From: Bacillus salacetis
Lineage (GTDB): Bacteria > Bacillota > Bacilli > Bacillales > Bacillaceae_B
Assembly: GCF_003581585.1 (NCBI RefSeq)
Contig: NZ_QXIR01000003.1
Coordinates: forward strand, 159,823 to 223,822
Direction: 5' to 3'
DNA length: 64,000 nt
Shown here: piece after piece, positions 19,108-30,259 of the stretch
Position numbering within the stretch: position 1 is the first letter of the stretch
How the letters are laid out: each line of letters begins with the position of its first letter
Notes under the pieces: model-generated
Seen by the model: only the letters and a program-made list of their open reading frames with translations
Databases searched by the model: none
What the model was told of the DNA's origin: nothing
Position numbers and translations under genes: made by a program

Positions 19108-19698
19108 TTATCTTCTGGCATTAAGGGCAGCCCAAACCTGGTCTTTGCCCAAGCCGGTTTCTGAGGAGAAAAGGATGACTTCATCCCCCTCTTCTATATC
19201 AAGCCCTTCTTTTGTTACCTTCAAATGCTTCTGCCATTTCCCTTTAGGGATCTTGTCGGCTTTTGTGGCAATGATGACACAAGGAATCTCATGATGTTTC
19301 AGGAAATCATACATCATGATGTCATCCTGTGTAGGGGGGTGGCGCAAATCGACAATTTGAATGACTGCTTTTAGCTGTTCTCTCATTGTGATATACGTCT
19401 CGATCATTCTTCCCCAAGCTTCGCGTTCTGATTTGGATACTTTGGCAAACCCATATCCGGGAACATCGACAAAATAAATGCTTTCTTCGATTTTGTAGAA
19501 ATTCAACGTTTGAGTTTTTCCAGGCTTGGATGAAATCCTTGCCATGCTTTTACGTCCGATCATCCTGTTGATGAATGAGGATTTTCCAACATTGGAGCGG
19601 CCAGCCAGAGCGAACTCCGGCAAAAAATCTCCAGGATACTGCTCTGGCCTTACAGCACTTATGACTAGCTCTACATTATTTACTTTCACTTCTCTCAC
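19108..19698 (-). CDS. engB: Ribosome-assembly GTPase EngB (YsxC/YihA)
   Basis: Essential GTPase for assembly of the large ribosomal subunit. The 196 residues show G1 [15 protein letters not shown]3 [10 protein letters not shown] and G4 [11 protein letters not shown], the full set for the YihA/EngB family. The ATG at 19698 lies inside the end of lonA (23-base overlap), with AGGTGAGAG as ribosome site, so the genes are translationally coupled. In B. subtilis this is ysxC, in the same place. Confidence 0.97.
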   Translation of the reverse strand: MREVKVNNVELVISAVRPEQYPGDFLPEFALAGRSNVGKSSFINRMIGRKSMARISSKPGKTQTLNFYKIEESIYFVDVPGYGFAKVSKSEREAWGRMIETYITMREQLKAVIQIVDLRHPPTQDDIMMYDFLKHHEIPCVIIATKADKIPKGKWQKHLKVTKEGLDIEEGDEVILFSSETGLGKDQVWAALNARR

Positions 19699-22009
19699 CT
19701 ACTAAAGCTGTTTCTAATACTTCTTCGATATGGGAAACCGGAACAAACTTCAGATCCTTCCTGACACTCTCGGGAATATCATCGATATCCTTTTCATTGT
19801 CCTGTGGAAGAATAATCGTTGTCAGTCCAGCACGGTGTGCACTTAGCGTCTTTTCCTTCAACCCGCCAATCGGCAGAACCCGTCCCCTCAGGGTGATCTC
19901 CCCTGTCATACCCACTTCGCGTCTGATTTCCCGTCCTGTCAGAGCGGAAACAAGGGCTGTCGCAATCGTAATGCCCGCTGATGGCCCATCCTTCGGCACA
20001 GCGCCTTCCGGGACATGGATATGAATATCGTATTTCTCATGAAAATTTTCTTCAAGCTTCAAATCGACCGCTTTTGATCGTACATAACTGAATGCTGCCT
20101 GAGCTGATTCTTTCATGACATCACCCAATTTTCCCGTTAACACGAGTTTGCCTTTCCCAGGGGAAAGGGAGACTTCAATTTGCAGCGTATCTCCGCCTAC
20201 AGAAGTATAAGCCAATCCTGTAGCAACGCCTACCTGATTCTCTGTTTCAGCCTGGCCGTAGCGGAATTTCCGTTTGCCAAGAAAATCTTCAATATTCTTT
20301 TCAGTGATGACTACTCTCTTCTTCTCTCCTGATACAATCACTTTTGCTGTCTTACGGCAAAGTGTTGCCAGCTGCCTCTCCAATCCACGGACACCGGCTT
20401 CCCTGGTATAGTAACGGACCACTGCCTGAAGCGCATCTTCCCTTACCTGCAGCTGGGCTTTGGTCAACCCATTTTCTTTAATCTGCTTAGGGAGAAGATG
20501 ATTTTTGGCTATGTTAACCTTTTCAAGTTCCGTATATCCCGCTATTGTGATGATTTCCATCCTGTCACGAAGCGGACCTGGAATCGTGGATAGATCATTG
20601 GCTGTGGCGATGAACATCACTTTGGACAAATCATAGGTTTCCTCGATGTAATGGTCACTGAAGTTGGAGTTTTGTTCAGGATCGAGCACTTCGAGCATTG
20701 CTGAAGATGGATCTCCCCTGAAATCACTGGACATCTTGTCGATCTCATCAAGAAGGAAAACAGGATTGATGGTTCCCGCTTTTTTCATGCCCTGAATGAT
20801 ACGTCCCGGCATCGCTCCAACGTAAGTCCGTCTATGTCCGCGGATTTCGGATTCATCCCGTACCCCGCCAAGGGATACGCGGACAAAATGCCTTCCAAGG
20901 GATTCTGCCACTGATTTCGCAAGGCTTGTTTTTCCGACTCCCGGAGGTCCTGCCAGACAAAGGATGGGTCCTCTCAATGATTGCGTCAGCTTTTGAACAG
21001 CCAGGTATTCAAGGACACGTTCCTTTACCTTCTCAAGACCGAAATGATCCCGATTCAGGATTTCTTCCGCATTTTTTATGTCAAGATCATCTTCAGTCTG
21101 GGCTGACCACGGCAGTGAGACCAGCCACTCGATGTAATTTCGGATGACAGAGCTTTCCGCAGAACTCGTCGGCACTTTCTCATACCTTCCAAGTTCTTTC
21201 AGAACGGTCTTTTCCACAGATTCAGGCATTTCCGCTTCGGCGATCCGCTGTGTCAGTTCCTCAATTTCACCGGTTTTTCCTTCCTTGTCGCCCAGTTCCT
21301 TCTGGATCGCCTTCATTTGCTCCCTCAGATAGTACTCTTTCTGGGTGCGTTCCATTGAACGCTTGACCCGCTGTCCGATCTTTTTCTCAAGGTTCAGCAC
21401 TTCTTTTTCATTGTTGATCGTCTGGATGACAAGCTGAAGACGTTCTTTGATATCCAATGTTTCAAGGACATTTTGCTTTTCTTTCATTTTCAAAGGAAGG
21501 TGGGACGCAACAATATCAGCAAGCCTTCCAGGTTCATCGATATCCGAAACCGTCGAATAGGTCTCAGCCGACACCTTCTTGGAGAGCTTTATGTATTGCT
21601 CGAAATAATTTAACAGCGTCCTCATCAGCGCTTCTGTCTCTGATTCCTTTTTTTCGCTGTCCTCATGTGTGAATATGTTCACTTCATAGAACTTTTCCTC
21701 ATTGGTAAATCCGCTGATTTCCGCTCTTTGGATTCCCTCCACGAGCACCCTGATCGTTCCATTAGGTAGTTTCAGCATTTGTTTGACCTTCGTCAAGGTC
21801 CCCATTTTGTAGAAATCGTCCACGCCTGGTTCATCTATATTCATATCCTTTTGAGTAGTCAGAAAAATATATTGGTCATCAACCATCGCTTTTTCCAATG
21901 CCTGGACTGACCGGTCACGTCCTACGTCAAGATGAAGGACCATAGTTGGATAAACAAGCAAACCTCTTAATGGGAGGAGGGGAAGAGTTATTTCTTTTTG
22001 TTTTGCCAT
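19676..22009 (-). CDS. lonA: ATP-dependent protease LonA
   Basis: Cytoplasmic AAA+ protease, 777 residues. It has an N-terminal substrate domain ([15 protein letters not shown]), a central AAA+ module with Walker [14 protein letters not shown] and Walker [10 protein letters not shown], and a C-terminal protease domain. The catalytic serine lies in [15 protein letters not shown] and the lysine in [14 protein letters not shown]. The start is the ATG at 22009 behind GGAGGTG; an in-frame ATG 39 bases upstream lacks a site. It is followed by engB and preceded by lonB. Confidence 0.98.
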   Translation of the reverse strand: MAKQKEITLPLLPLRGLLVYPTMVLHLDVGRDRSVQALEKAMVDDQYIFLTTQKDMNIDEPGVDDFYKMGTLTKVKQMLKLPNGTIRVLVEGIQRAEISGFTNEEKFYEVNIFTHEDSEKKESETEALMRTLLNYFEQYIKLSKKVSAETYSTVSDIDEPGRLADIVASHLPLKMKEKQNVLETLDIKERLQLVIQTINNEKEVLNLEKKIGQRVKRSMERTQKEYYLREQMKAIQKELGDKEGKTGEIEELTQRIAEAEMPESVEKTVLKELGRYEKVPTSSAESSVIRNYIEWLVSLPWSAQTEDDLDIKNAEEILNRDHFGLEKVKERVLEYLAVQKLTQSLRGPILCLAGPPGVGKTSLAKSVAESLGRHFVRVSLGGVRDESEIRGHRRTYVGAMPGRIIQGMKKAGTINPVFLLDEIDKMSSDFRGDPSSAMLEVLDPEQNSNFSDHYIEETYDLSKVMFIATANDLSTIPGPLRDRMEIITIAGYTELEKVNIAKNHLLPKQIKENGLTKAQLQVREDALQAVVRYYTREAGVRGLERQLATLCRKTAKVIVSGEKKRVVITEKNIEDFLGKRKFRYGQAETENQVGVATGLAYTSVGGDTLQIEVSLSPGKGKLVLTGKLGDVMKESAQAAFSYVRSKAVDLKLEENFHEKYDIHIHVPEGAVPKDGPSAGITIATALVSALTGREIRREVGMTGEITLRGRVLPIGGLKEKTLSAHRAGLTTIILPQDNEKDIDDIPESVRKDLKFVPVSHIEEVLETALVGERSESK

Positions 22010-22286
22010 TTTTACACCTCCAGGAATTCTCGCCCTTTTGTATCTCATAAGTCTTTGTACAATTCTATCTTATTTGTATAGAGGTGTCCATTTTATAGGA
22101 ATGGAGCACTCTTTTAAAGAGAAATGCTTTCAATATTCTCATATCTCATCAGTGAAGAGGGAGAACCTAAGACCCCCCTCTCCTTCATCTTACCTATAAA
22201 ATCTTTTGTCTTCATGTATTATGCTTAGGGTTATTCCTCATTTTCCTCTCCAGAGGGTGTACTAAACCGATATTACCATCAAATGA

Positions 22287-23948
22287 TTATACGCTTTTTT
22301 TATTGATTTTATCATTGAATGTTATTTCTTCTTCAACTTTCTCTTTATCCAGGGCCAGTTGGAACACTTCCTGTAAGTGCTTGACCGGTTTGACCTCTAT
22401 CCCTTCAATCTCATGCAGGATGGCGCCCATGTTTTCATGGGGAATGATGGCTGCAGAAGCACCTGCAACTTTGGCTGCCTTCACCTTAGGGTACACGCCG
22501 CCTACCGGTTTGACAAAGCCATGGATGCTTATTTCCCCTGTAAGTGCGATATCCGATTTAACCGGAATGCGGTAGATTGCGGAATAAATGCCGGTTGCCA
22601 TTGCAATCCCTGCCGATGGACCATCTACAGGAATGCCTCCCGGAAAATTGACGTGAATATCAAACTGGTCCGCCGGTACCCCCATGGAGCGTAACACGGT
22701 AAGGACATTTTCAATTGATCCCTTCGCCATGCTTTTCCTTCTGATGGATTTTCCTTTATCGCCGATACTTTCTTCTTCCACGATTCCCGTGATATTGATG
22801 CTTCCTTTTTCGTTGGCTGGAATGACAGTCACTTCAATCTCCAATAGTGAACCTGTATTCGGGCCGGTGACAGCAAGGCCATTTACAAGGCCAATTGCCG
22901 GTTTTCCATCGATTTTCCGATCCATTCTGGGAGACAGCTGGCTGGACTGAATCATCCACTCAATGTCTTTATCATCTATGGAATCCCTTTTTTCTGTAAT
23001 CGCCAATCCGGCAACAATTTGGACCATATTCACGGCTTCCCGTCCATTGCGGGCATACGAAGCGAGAAGATCGACACCCTCCTTGCTTATAGGGATATTC
23101 ACTTTTTCAGAAGCTTTCTGCGCCACTTGAATGACCTCTTCTTTGTTCAATTCCCTGAAAAACACTTCCATACACCTTGAGCGGATGGCTGGAGGGATTT
23201 CGTTTGGTGTCCTGGTTGTGGCACCGATTAAGCGAAAATCTGCGGGGAGCCCATTTTTGAAAATATCGTGGATATGTGTGGGAATTTGAGTATTTTCTTC
23301 GCTGTAATAGGCACTTTCCAAAAATACTTTCCGATCTTCAAGGACTTTCAATAATTTGTTCATTTGAATCGGGTGCAGTTCACCGATTTCATCAATGAAT
23401 AATACCCCCCCGTGTGCATTTGTCACTGCTCCCTGCTTTGGCTGCGGTATCCCCGCCTGCCCCATCGCGCCTGCACCCTGATAGATCGGGTCATGTACAG
23501 AACCTATAAGAGGGTCGGCGATGCCTCTCTCATCAAATCTGGCTGTAGTCGCATCTAATTCAACAAAAACAGATGACCGCCTAAATGGAGACTGCATCTT
23601 CTCTTTTGCTTCTTGAAGTACAAGCCTGGCTGCTGCCGTTTTTCCTACCCCGGGCGGGCCATAAATGATGACATGCTGTGGATTTGGACCGCATAATGCA
23701 GCCTTTAATGACTTTATGCCGTCTTCCTGGCCGACGATATCGGCAAAGCTTTGCGGTCTTACCTTTTCTGAGAGCGGTTCTGATAAAGAGATGGAACGCA
23801 TTTTCCTTAGTTGTTCCATTTCCTTTTTTGACTCACGGTCAATCGAAACCTTTTGTGTTCTTTGGCTTTTTAATAAGTTCCAAAAGTATAATCCGATAAT
23901 CACCCCGAAAAACAGTTGGATGATCAGTGCAATTCCTGTCCAACTCAT
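22287..23948 (-). CDS. lonB: Sporulation-associated protease LonB
   Basis: Membrane-linked Lon-like protease, 553 residues, expressed in the forespore in B. subtilis. One transmembrane helix opens the protein (GIALIIQLFFGVIIGLYFW). The AAA+ module has Walker [14 protein letters not shown] and Walker B GVLFIDEIGEL. The C-terminal Lon protease domain has the catalytic serine in PVDGPSAGIAMATG and the lysine in PVGGVYPKVKAAKVAG. The ATG at 23948 is preceded by GGAGGGAAAG. A sigma-F-like promoter lies upstream. About 280 bases separate it from lonA; I saw no gene or element there. Confidence 0.96.
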   Translation of the reverse strand: MSWTGIALIIQLFFGVIIGLYFWNLLKSQRTQKVSIDRESKKEMEQLRKMRSISLSEPLSEKVRPQSFADIVGQEDGIKSLKAALCGPNPQHVIIYGPPGVGKTAAARLVLQEAKEKMQSPFRRSSVFVELDATTARFDERGIADPLIGSVHDPIYQGAGAMGQAGIPQPKQGAVTNAHGGVLFIDEIGELHPIQMNKLLKVLEDRKVFLESAYYSEENTQIPTHIHDIFKNGLPADFRLIGATTRTPNEIPPAIRSRCMEVFFRELNKEEVIQVAQKASEKVNIPISKEGVDLLASYARNGREAVNMVQIVAGLAITEKRDSIDDKDIEWMIQSSQLSPRMDRKIDGKPAIGLVNGLAVTGPNTGSLLEIEVTVIPANEKGSINITGIVEEESIGDKGKSIRRKSMAKGSIENVLTVLRSMGVPADQFDIHVNFPGGIPVDGPSAGIAMATGIYSAIYRIPVKSDIALTGEISIHGFVKPVGGVYPKVKAAKVAGASAAIIPHENMGAILHEIEGIEVKPVKHLQEVFQLALDKEKVEEEITFNDKINKKSV

Positions 23949-23985
23949 GCCTTTCCCTCCAGTAATAACTTGTTGTTTAAGAGTT

Positions 23986-24014
23986 AGTATCTCCTCGACT
24001 TTGGAGGAATAAAC
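23986..24014 (-). promoter_or_regulatory. Candidate sigma-F promoter of lonB
   Basis: On the minus strand GTTTA (rc of 24010-24014), 15 bases, then GGAGATACT (rc of 23986-23994). The latter fits the sigma-F -10 pattern GGnnAnAnT, matching known forespore expression of lonB in B. subtilis. Confidence 0.5.
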
Positions 24015-24083
24015 AAGTTTTTGAAAGGTATAGGAAATCGAGGTAATTACTTATATATCAAAAAATAATTCGGTGTGTGTTTG

Positions 24084-24480
24084 ATTTCCGCTCCCGAGGA
24101 ACGACTCCGCGGGGCGGGCGGTGAACTAAAAGGCGGAAGCGGCCGTTCAGCGACGTACAGATTGGAAGGCTTCCGCAAGAGATATAGGAAACACAACGAA
24201 CGGTAGTGAGTTGATGTTGACTAATCGCAAGGAGGAAGTCTGAAGTCCGCTAGCCGTTGGGGCCTTGTAGCTGGATTGGCCTCCTCGGCTTTGCCTGCAT
24301 AAAAAGTGGAAGCTCCCTGATCAGGCCCGACAGGCAAATGTTCCGAAGAGAAAAAAAGGCGTTTTCCCCTTTTATTCTCTTCGGGTTATTTGACCCCGAG
24401 GGACTGGGCGCTGGAACTGGATTGCGGGGTCTCACCAGCCCCGCTAATCCGCAGGAGATCGTTCCTCTTCCACTTCAATC
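24084..24480. repeat. Composite intergenic repeat with one nested hairpin element, between clpX and lonB
   Basis: Starts GATTTCCGCTCC, with the GACTCCGCGGGGCGGGCGG block, and ends near CTTCCACTTCAATC. It is a second copy of the 8.2 kb family. At 24300-24421 it hosts a hairpin element with the same frame as the hemA-upstream copies: CCCGACAGGC and GACCCCGAGGG around CAAAT/ATTTG and a 10-bp stem CCGAAGAGAA/TTCTCTTCGG. That stem is unrelated in sequence to the others. The rest of the gap up to clpX (24480-24585) holds nothing recognisable. Confidence 0.85.
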
Positions 24481-24586
24481 AATTAAAATTTTTTAAACTC
24501 TTGCATATCCAACTTTTGGCCCCTTTTTTCTTAGCCGAAGACTTGTATCAGGTCACTGAATATTTATGTCTGCCATATTTTAAAGA

Positions 24587-24628
24587 ATAAAAAAGGCCCT
24601 CCCGGGTTAACCGGAAGGACCATTAATT
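24587..24628 (-). terminator. Terminator of clpX
   Basis: On the minus strand GGTCCTTCCGG and CCGGGAGGGCC form a GC-rich hairpin followed by a T run. Confidence 0.8.
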
Positions 24629-24635
24629 TTTATCC

Positions 24636-25910
24636 TTAAGCGGATGTTTTTTCTTCGTCGTTTCCTTCTATTATAGTACCGTCTTCCAATAGAAGTTTTG
24701 GCGGCTCATTGTCTGTAACCGTGCCTGGTGTGATGATACATTTTTTGATATCATCTCTTGATGGAAGGTCGAACATCACCTCAAGCATGATGCTCTCAAT
24801 GATGGAACGAAGGCCGCGGGCACCTGTTTTGCGTTCGATCGCTTTGTTGGCAATCTCCCTAAGTGCATCTTCTTCGAATTCCAATTCAACCTGATCAAGT
24901 TCAAGCATTTTTTGATACTGTTTAACTAATGCGTTCTTCGGTTTCGTTAGGATTTCCACAAGGGCATCCTCATCAAGCGGCGTCAGGCTGGAGATAACAG
25001 GCAGACGTCCGATGAATTCAGGAATCAATCCGAATTTCAATAAATCTTCCGGAACTACTTTAGCCAGCAATGCTTTGTCATTATCCACATTCACTGTCTT
25101 CGGGTCAGAACCGAAGCCGATGACTTTCTGGCCAAGGCGGCGTTTGACAATCTGCTCGATGCCGTCAAATGCCCCACCGCAGATAAACAGGATATTGGAC
25201 GTGTCAATCTGGATGAACTCCTGATGCGGGTGTTTTCTCCCGCCTTGAGGAGGAACACTTGCAACTGTTCCTTCAAGGATTTTCAGAAGTGCTTGCTGAA
25301 CGCCTTCACCAGATACATCTCTTGTGATAGACGGATTTTCAGATTTTCTTGCCACTTTATCAATTTCATCGATGTAGATGATCCCGCGCTCAGCTTTTTC
25401 TACATCGTAGTCAGCAGCCTGGATCAGTTTCAAGAGGATGTTTTCAACATCTTCCCCGACATATCCGGCTTCAGTTAGTGACGTCGCATCAGCAATCGCA
25501 AATGGCACATTGAGGATCCGGGCCAATGTCTGGGCTAGAAGTGTCTTACCGCTTCCTGTAGGTCCGATCATCGCGATATTACTTTTTGAGAGCTCGACAT
25601 CATCCACTTTGCTGTTTGAATTGATACGTTTGTAGTGATTGTATACTGCTACTGCAAGGGACTTCTTTGCCTGCTCCTGGCCGATGACATACTCATCAAG
25701 GATTTCCCTGATTTCTTTCGGCTTTGGAACGTCCTTGAATTCTACTTCTTCTTCTGTCCCAAGCTCCTCTTCAACGATCTCCGTACAGAGCTCGATACAC
25801 TCATCACATATATATACACCTGGTCCTGCTACCAGCTTGCGGACCTGATCTTGTGTCTTACCACAAAAAGAACATTTCAATTGTCCTTTTTCATCGTTAA
25901 ATTTAAACAA
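24636..25910 (-). CDS. clpX: ClpX, unfoldase subunit of the ClpXP protease
   Basis: A 424-residue AAA+ unfoldase. The N-terminal zinc-binding domain has two CxxC pairs (CSFCGKTQ and CDECIELC, residues 14-40). Walker A is [12 protein letters not shown] (near 116), Walker [10 protein letters not shown], and the pore loop GYVGEDVE. It delivers substrates to ClpP, which is not encoded here. It is preceded by tig, the standard Bacillus order, but separated by a terminator and 280 bases, so it is likely transcribed on its own. Confidence 0.98.
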   Translation of the reverse strand: MFKFNDEKGQLKCSFCGKTQDQVRKLVAGPGVYICDECIELCTEIVEEELGTEEEVEFKDVPKPKEIREILDEYVIGQEQAKKSLAVAVYNHYKRINSNSKVDDVELSKSNIAMIGPTGSGKTLLAQTLARILNVPFAIADATSLTEAGYVGEDVENILLKLIQAADYDVEKAERGIIYIDEIDKVARKSENPSITRDVSGEGVQQALLKILEGTVASVPPQGGRKHPHQEFIQIDTSNILFICGGAFDGIEQIVKRRLGQKVIGFGSDPKTVNVDNDKALLAKVVPEDLLKFGLIPEFIGRLPVISSLTPLDEDALVEILTKPKNALVKQYQKMLELDQVELEFEEDALREIANKAIERKTGARGLRSIIESIMLEVMFDLPSRDDIKKCIITPGTVTDNEPPKLLLEDGTIIEGNDEEKTSA

Positions 25911-26144
25911 TGAAATTCACCCCTTATAAAAAGCTATGTCGTTTCAAAAAATTCAAGTTATGTATTGCATTTTATCATAATATATGTCCGGAAAGGAAAT
26001 CAAACGATTTTCTCGATATTCTGCCCGCTTATTAAGCTTTATCCAAAAAACGTCCTTCCTATTCCTGTTTTCGTGATTATGTAATTGGATTGTAATGTTT
26101 TTTCAAAGGGTAAGCCGATAGGAACGATGATTTTCTATTTTATA

Positions 26145-26180
26145 AAACAAGGCACGATTTAACTCGCGCCTTGTTTCTAT
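26145..26180 (-). terminator. Terminator of tig
   Basis: Arms AAACAAGGC and GCCTTGTTT around an 18-base inner region just past the tig stop, with a T run on the minus strand. Confidence 0.8.
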
Positions 26181-26188
26181 AGTTATTA

Positions 26189-27475
26189 TTATGCAACAGT
26201 CTTGCTGTTATCCACAAGAACTTCTACAGCTTTGCGGATTTTAAGATCTGCTTTCAGGTTATCAAGACCGCCCAGGGCCTGCTTGATATTGTCTGCAGCC
26301 ATGTTGTATTGCTCCGCAAGTTTATTAACTTCTTCTTCCGCTTCATCGTCAGATACTTCAAGGTTCTCCGCATCTGCGATTGCTTCAAGAGTCAGGTTAG
26401 TGCGGACACGCTTTGCGGCATCCTCTTTCATTTGGCCGCGAAGATCTTCTTCTTTTTGGCCGGAGAATTGGAAGTAAAGATCCAGGTTCATACCCTGCAT
26501 TTGAAGGCGCTGTTCGAATTCCTGCATCATGCGGTCAACTTCAGTGTCAACCATTGCATCAGGAACATCCATTTCAGCGTTTTCAGCCGCTTTTTCCACT
26601 AGCGTGTCACGAAGTGTTTGATCTGCTTCGTTTTTCTTGGACTCTTCAAGACGCTTTTGGATTTTTTCCTTCAGCTGATCAAGAGTTTCAACTTCTTCAT
26701 CCGCATCTTTTGCAAATTCATCATCAAGTTCAGGAAGTTCCTTCGCTTTGATTTCGTGAATTTTCGTTTTGAATACTGCAGGCTTCCCAGCAAGTTCAGC
26801 AGCATGGTATTCCTCTGGGAATGTTACTTCGACTTCTTTTTCAGCTCCAGCTTCAACGCCTACCAATTGTTCTTCGAAACCAGGGATGAAAGAATTGGAA
26901 CCCAGTTCAAGAGAATAGTTTTCAGCTTTTCCGCCTTCGAATGCTTCGCCATCAACGAAACCTTCGAAATCGATTACGACTGTATCGCCGTTTTCAGCTG
27001 CTCCTTCTTCTTTGACAGCAAGCTCAGCTTGTTTTTCCTGAAGAGTCTTCAGTTCGTTCTCTACGTCTTCAGAAGTAACTTCTGTTTCCATCTTCTCAAC
27101 TTCCAGTCCTTTGTATTCGCCAAGTTTAACTTCCGGCTTAACAGTGACTGTAGCAGTGAAGATAAGCTCTTTGCCTTTTTCCATTTGCTCAATGTCGATA
27201 TCAGGACGGTCAACAGGCTGAATGCCGGTTTCTTCAATGGCTTTTGCATAAGCTTCAGGAAGAATGACATCAAGAGCATCCTGGTATAGTGATTCTACAC
27301 CAAAACGTTTTTCGAACATACCGCGAGGCATTTTACCTTTACGGAATCCAGGTACGTTCACTTGCTTTACCACTTTTTTGAATGCAGCGTCTAAACCATT
27401 GTTTACTGTATCTGCATCTACTTCAATTGTAAGAACCCCTTGGTTCCCTTCTTTCTTTTCCCATTTAGCAGACAT
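26189..27475 (-). CDS. tig: Trigger factor, ribosome-bound chaperone
   Basis: A 428-residue peptidyl-prolyl isomerase and chaperone. The N-terminal ribosome-binding domain carries the signature GFRKGKMP (residues 44-51). The FKBP-type domain spans about 150-245 ([20 protein letters not shown]). The C-terminal domain is helical and acidic. The ATG at 27475 follows GGAGGG. The 180 bases upstream to the TPR gene contain an AT-rich stretch and no gene. Confidence 0.98.
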   Translation of the reverse strand: MSAKWEKKEGNQGVLTIEVDADTVNNGLDAAFKKVVKQVNVPGFRKGKMPRGMFEKRFGVESLYQDALDVILPEAYAKAIEETGIQPVDRPDIDIEQMEKGKELIFTATVTVKPEVKLGEYKGLEVEKMETEVTSEDVENELKTLQEKQAELAVKEEGAAENGDTVVIDFEGFVDGEAFEGGKAENYSLELGSNSFIPGFEEQLVGVEAGAEKEVEVTFPEEYHAAELAGKPAVFKTKIHEIKAKELPELDDEFAKDADEEVETLDQLKEKIQKRLEESKKNEADQTLRDTLVEKAAENAEMDVPDAMVDTEVDRMMQEFEQRLQMQGMNLDLYFQFSGQKEEDLRGQMKEDAAKRVRTNLTLEAIADAENLEVSDDEAEEEVNKLAEQYNMAADNIKQALGGLDNLKADLKIRKAVEVLVDNSKTVA

Positions 27476-27660
27476 ACTTTTCCCTCCAACAATCTATAAT
27501 TGATTATAGTTAATACATAATAAATATTTAGATAGGTTTGCCTGTAACAAAAGCACTATCTCTTCGAATATGAAAAATCTTCACATTGCAACCATTATAT
27601 TATAACATATGGAATCCTTCTTTCAACTCATAGCCGTAAAAACAAGTTTCCTATATTTAC

Positions 27661-28671
27661 TTACAGTACCGGGGATGTGACCTTTTCCAAATCTAAAATA
27701 AATGCCTTAATGGATTCCAGTACGTCTTCACGATCTTCCAAAATGTCATCAAGCCCCATTGCAGCCGGGTTTTCTCCATACAGATCCAGACCGTACATCA
27801 GATAAGCGAGAGCCGTCTTTTCAGCCGGCCACTCCAGTTCAATCGGATATAATAAGAAACTATGGCGTGTAAAAGTTTCTATTACCTGCTGAAGCAAAGT
27901 CGGGTTCCTCTGGGCAATCAAATCTTCTATTCTTTCAGCAACTTCCTTGAAATAGGGTGTCTGGAACACTTCGTCAAGCTGAGATGGAATACAGGTAAGT
28001 TCCCTGCCGAATTTATTGATTTTAGTCTCTTCCGTAATTCCATGTTCCCTAAGGACGTTTACAATCATGGTCTGGATGAATGGATGGGCTGCCTCATCTC
28101 TCAATGCTGCAAGCAGTTCAGGAAGATACGGACGAATATTGCGGTTCACCAGTTCGGCCAATATAAACGTCTGCTCCTGAAGGCCTTTCCCTTCGAGCAG
28201 CTGCACGCTTGCTTCATCAGCCTCCATTACCGGCTCGGGTACAGGCTCAGCCTTGCCCTCCAAAACCCGTTTGGAGAAGGACAACAGCTTGCTGAAATGC
28301 TCTTCCTTTTCAAAGGGTACTTCCTTTTCATCAAACAATGCACTGATTGTATTTACTACTTCTTTGTGTTCGTTCAGCTGAATAAGGATCATTAAATATA
28401 ATTCGACAATTTTAAAATAATCTCCTTGTCCTTCAAGGAGCAGCTCTTTACACAACTTTTTTGCACGTTGATTTTGCTTGCTCTCGTGTAATGCAAGGAC
28501 AAGGGCCGTTCCGACCTCTCCATCAGACGGATCAATATCATAGGCTTGCTCAAATAAAGAGACGGCTTCTGCCGGGTTGCCATTTTGAAGCATGTCGACC
28601 CCCTTTTCGAATAACCTCTCTTTCAATTGCGGAAAATACACGATTTTATTATCTTTACTTCCATTATGCAT
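27661..28671 (-). CDS. ysoA: TPR-repeat protein YsoA
   Basis: A 336-residue soluble protein. Residues of about 15-110 form tetratricopeptide-like helices (KGVDMLQNGNPAEAVSLFEQ, DIDPSDGEVGTALVLALHES), followed by a mostly helical region with no catalytic motif. Position next to tig matches B. subtilis ysoA, a TPR protein of unknown role. The start ATG at 28671 has a GGGCGGT site. A protein-interaction role is inferred from the repeats. Confidence 0.85.
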   Translation of the reverse strand: MHNGSKDNKIVYFPQLKERLFEKGVDMLQNGNPAEAVSLFEQAYDIDPSDGEVGTALVLALHESKQNQRAKKLCKELLLEGQGDYFKIVELYLMILIQLNEHKEVVNTISALFDEKEVPFEKEEHFSKLLSFSKRVLEGKAEPVPEPVMEADEASVQLLEGKGLQEQTFILAELVNRNIRPYLPELLAALRDEAAHPFIQTMIVNVLREHGITEETKINKFGRELTCIPSQLDEVFQTPYFKEVAERIEDLIAQRNPTLLQQVIETFTRHSFLLYPIELEWPAEKTALAYLMYGLDLYGENPAAMGLDDILEDREDVLESIKAFILDLEKVTSPVL

Positions 28672-28731
28672 AAATGTAACCGCCCTATTTCTTTAATTGG
28701 TTTCAGTGTAGCAAACCTGTCAGGAATACAC

Positions 28732-28776
28732 AAAAAAAGCCCCCTGTTCCGCTTTGGGATCAAGGGGGCTTCGCGC
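28732..28776 (-). terminator. Terminator downstream of tRNA-Arg
   Basis: Arms AAGCCCCC and GGGGGCTT with the T run on the minus strand, 30 bases past the tRNA 3' end. Confidence 0.8.
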
Positions 28777-28805
28777 TCGGTCTAAGACCGGTATATGTAG
28801 TGTAA

Positions 28806-28882
<77 letters not shown>

Positions 28883-29001
28883 TTGTTTTAGCGACAATAT
28901 TTATTATATTCACATAACAATTAAAAGTCAACACTTTTTGGTAACTTTTTTAAAGAATATTAAATCCCTTAGAAGAGAAGGCGGTCTTTGCCGCCCTCCT
29001 A

Positions 29002-29511
29002 TTATACAAAGAAGTTACGGGATAAATCAACAATCTCTTTATGGTTATGATCAAAAAATTTCACCGAGACCGATTTTTCATCTTTCTCGATAAGTGCATA
29101 GGTCCGTTCATTCCTGCCTCTGGGCAGCAGGATACTACCGGGATTAACGAACAGGACGTCCTCAATCTGCTCAGCTCCCAACTGGTGGGAATGACCGAAA
29201 AACACCATTTCAGCCTGATTCTCTTCCGCCAGGTAATTCAGGTTCATCAGTGTCATTTTGATATTATAAAGGTGGCCATGGGTAGCAAGAATTCTGGTGC
29301 CGGAAAATTCAGCTGTCAGGACTTCCGGATATGAAGGGTCCATGTCACAGTTGCCGCGTACAGCGAGATACCCTGCCATTGCTTTATCACTGGATTTCAA
29401 TTCAGAATCCCCGCAATGCACAAAGCCATCCACTTTTCCGTTATAGGTATTATAGATATCTTTGATTTCTGTGTCGGATCCATGGCTGTCACTTACTACA
29501 ACCAGTTTCAT
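29002..29511 (-). CDS. ysnB: Metallophosphoesterase YsnB (YfcE/MJ0936 family)
   Basis: A 169-residue calcineurin-like phosphoesterase. The metal-binding motifs are in order: VSDSHGSD (residues 5-12), HCGDSE (32-37), VRGNCD (51-56), THGH (76-79) and GHSHQ (105-109). Substrate in vivo is unknown; relatives cleave phosphodiesters in vitro. The ATG at 29511 overlaps the end of the nucleotide pyrophosphatase gene by 4 bases (ATGA), so the two are coupled. Confidence 0.93.
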   Translation of the reverse strand: MKLVVVSDSHGSDTEIKDIYNTYNGKVDGFVHCGDSELKSSDKAMAGYLAVRGNCDMDPSYPEVLTAEFSGTRILATHGHLYNIKMTLMNLNYLAEENQAEMVFFGHSHQLGAEQIEDVLFVNPGSILLPRGRNERTYALIEKDEKSVSVKFFDHNHKEIVDLSRNFFV

Positions 29512-30116
29512 TGAACATCACCTGTCAGCGTTCGCAGATTTTCCTCAAACTGCTTCAGGGCATTCCCTCTGTGGCTGATCGCTGCCTTTTCTTCCGGTGT
29601 CAGTTCAGCCATCGTTTTGTCTTTATCTTCAACCAGAAAAATCGGATCATATCCAAATCCATTCATTCCACGGCGTTCGCCAAGGATTTTCCCCTCACAT
29701 GTCCCGGAATACGTACTTGTCTTCCGGTTTGGTCCTGCAATCGAAAGCACACAGTAGAATCGTGCGCCTCTCTCATTAAAAGGCACCCCTTCCAATTCTG
29801 TAAGAACCTTATCAATATTGGCATCATCATTCTTCTCTTCCCCGGCATAGCGCGCAGAGTAAACTCCCGGCCTGCCATCGAGTGCGTCTATGATCAGTCC
29901 TGAATCATCGGCGATGACGATCTCTTTCAAAATGGCAGATGCTTCTTCTGCCTTCAATATTGCATTTTCTTCAAAAGTTGTCCCTGTTTCCTCAATATCT
30001 TTAAACTCAGGAAAATCCAGCAAGGTTAAAACCTCATACCCTTTAGGTTGAAGCATCCTTTCAAATTCCCCGGCCTTCCCTTTGTTCTTGGTCGCTATTA
30101 TGACTTTCTTTTTCAT
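29508..30116 (-). CDS. rdgB: Inosine/xanthosine triphosphate pyrophosphatase (RdgB/HAM1)
   Basis: House-cleaning enzyme hydrolysing dITP, ITP and XTP to monophosphates. The 202 residues show [16 protein letters not shown] at the start, [24 protein letters not shown] in the middle, and GFGYDPIFL plus [10 protein letters not shown] near the end, the full HAM1 signature. In B. subtilis (ysnA) it lies downstream of rph; here no rph lies upstream, only a terminator and gerM. Confidence 0.96.
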   Translation of the reverse strand: MKKKVIIATKNKGKAGEFERMLQPKGYEVLTLLDFPEFKDIEETGTTFEENAILKAEEASAILKEIVIADDSGLIIDALDGRPGVYSARYAGEEKNDDANIDKVLTELEGVPFNERGARFYCVLSIAGPNRKTSTYSGTCEGKILGERRGMNGFGYDPIFLVEDKDKTMAELTPEEKAAISHRGNALKQFEENLRTLTGDVQ

Positions 30117-30197
30117 CAGATATCACCTCTCCTTGAATGAATTCTATTTCATCAGTGGCCGCTTTCATCTTATGAGCTTATTATGTATTCAGCAAAA

Positions 30198-30228
30198 ATG
30201 AAGAGGCAGTGTCAGCTGCCTCTTGTCT
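30198..30228 (-). terminator. Terminator downstream of gerM
   Basis: Arms AAGAGGCAG and CTGCCTCTT with a small loop, between gerM and rdgB. It separates gerM from the rdgB-ysnB pair. Confidence 0.7.
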
Positions 30229-30259
30229 TAGTTATATTATATCAAAAAACGATCTTCTT

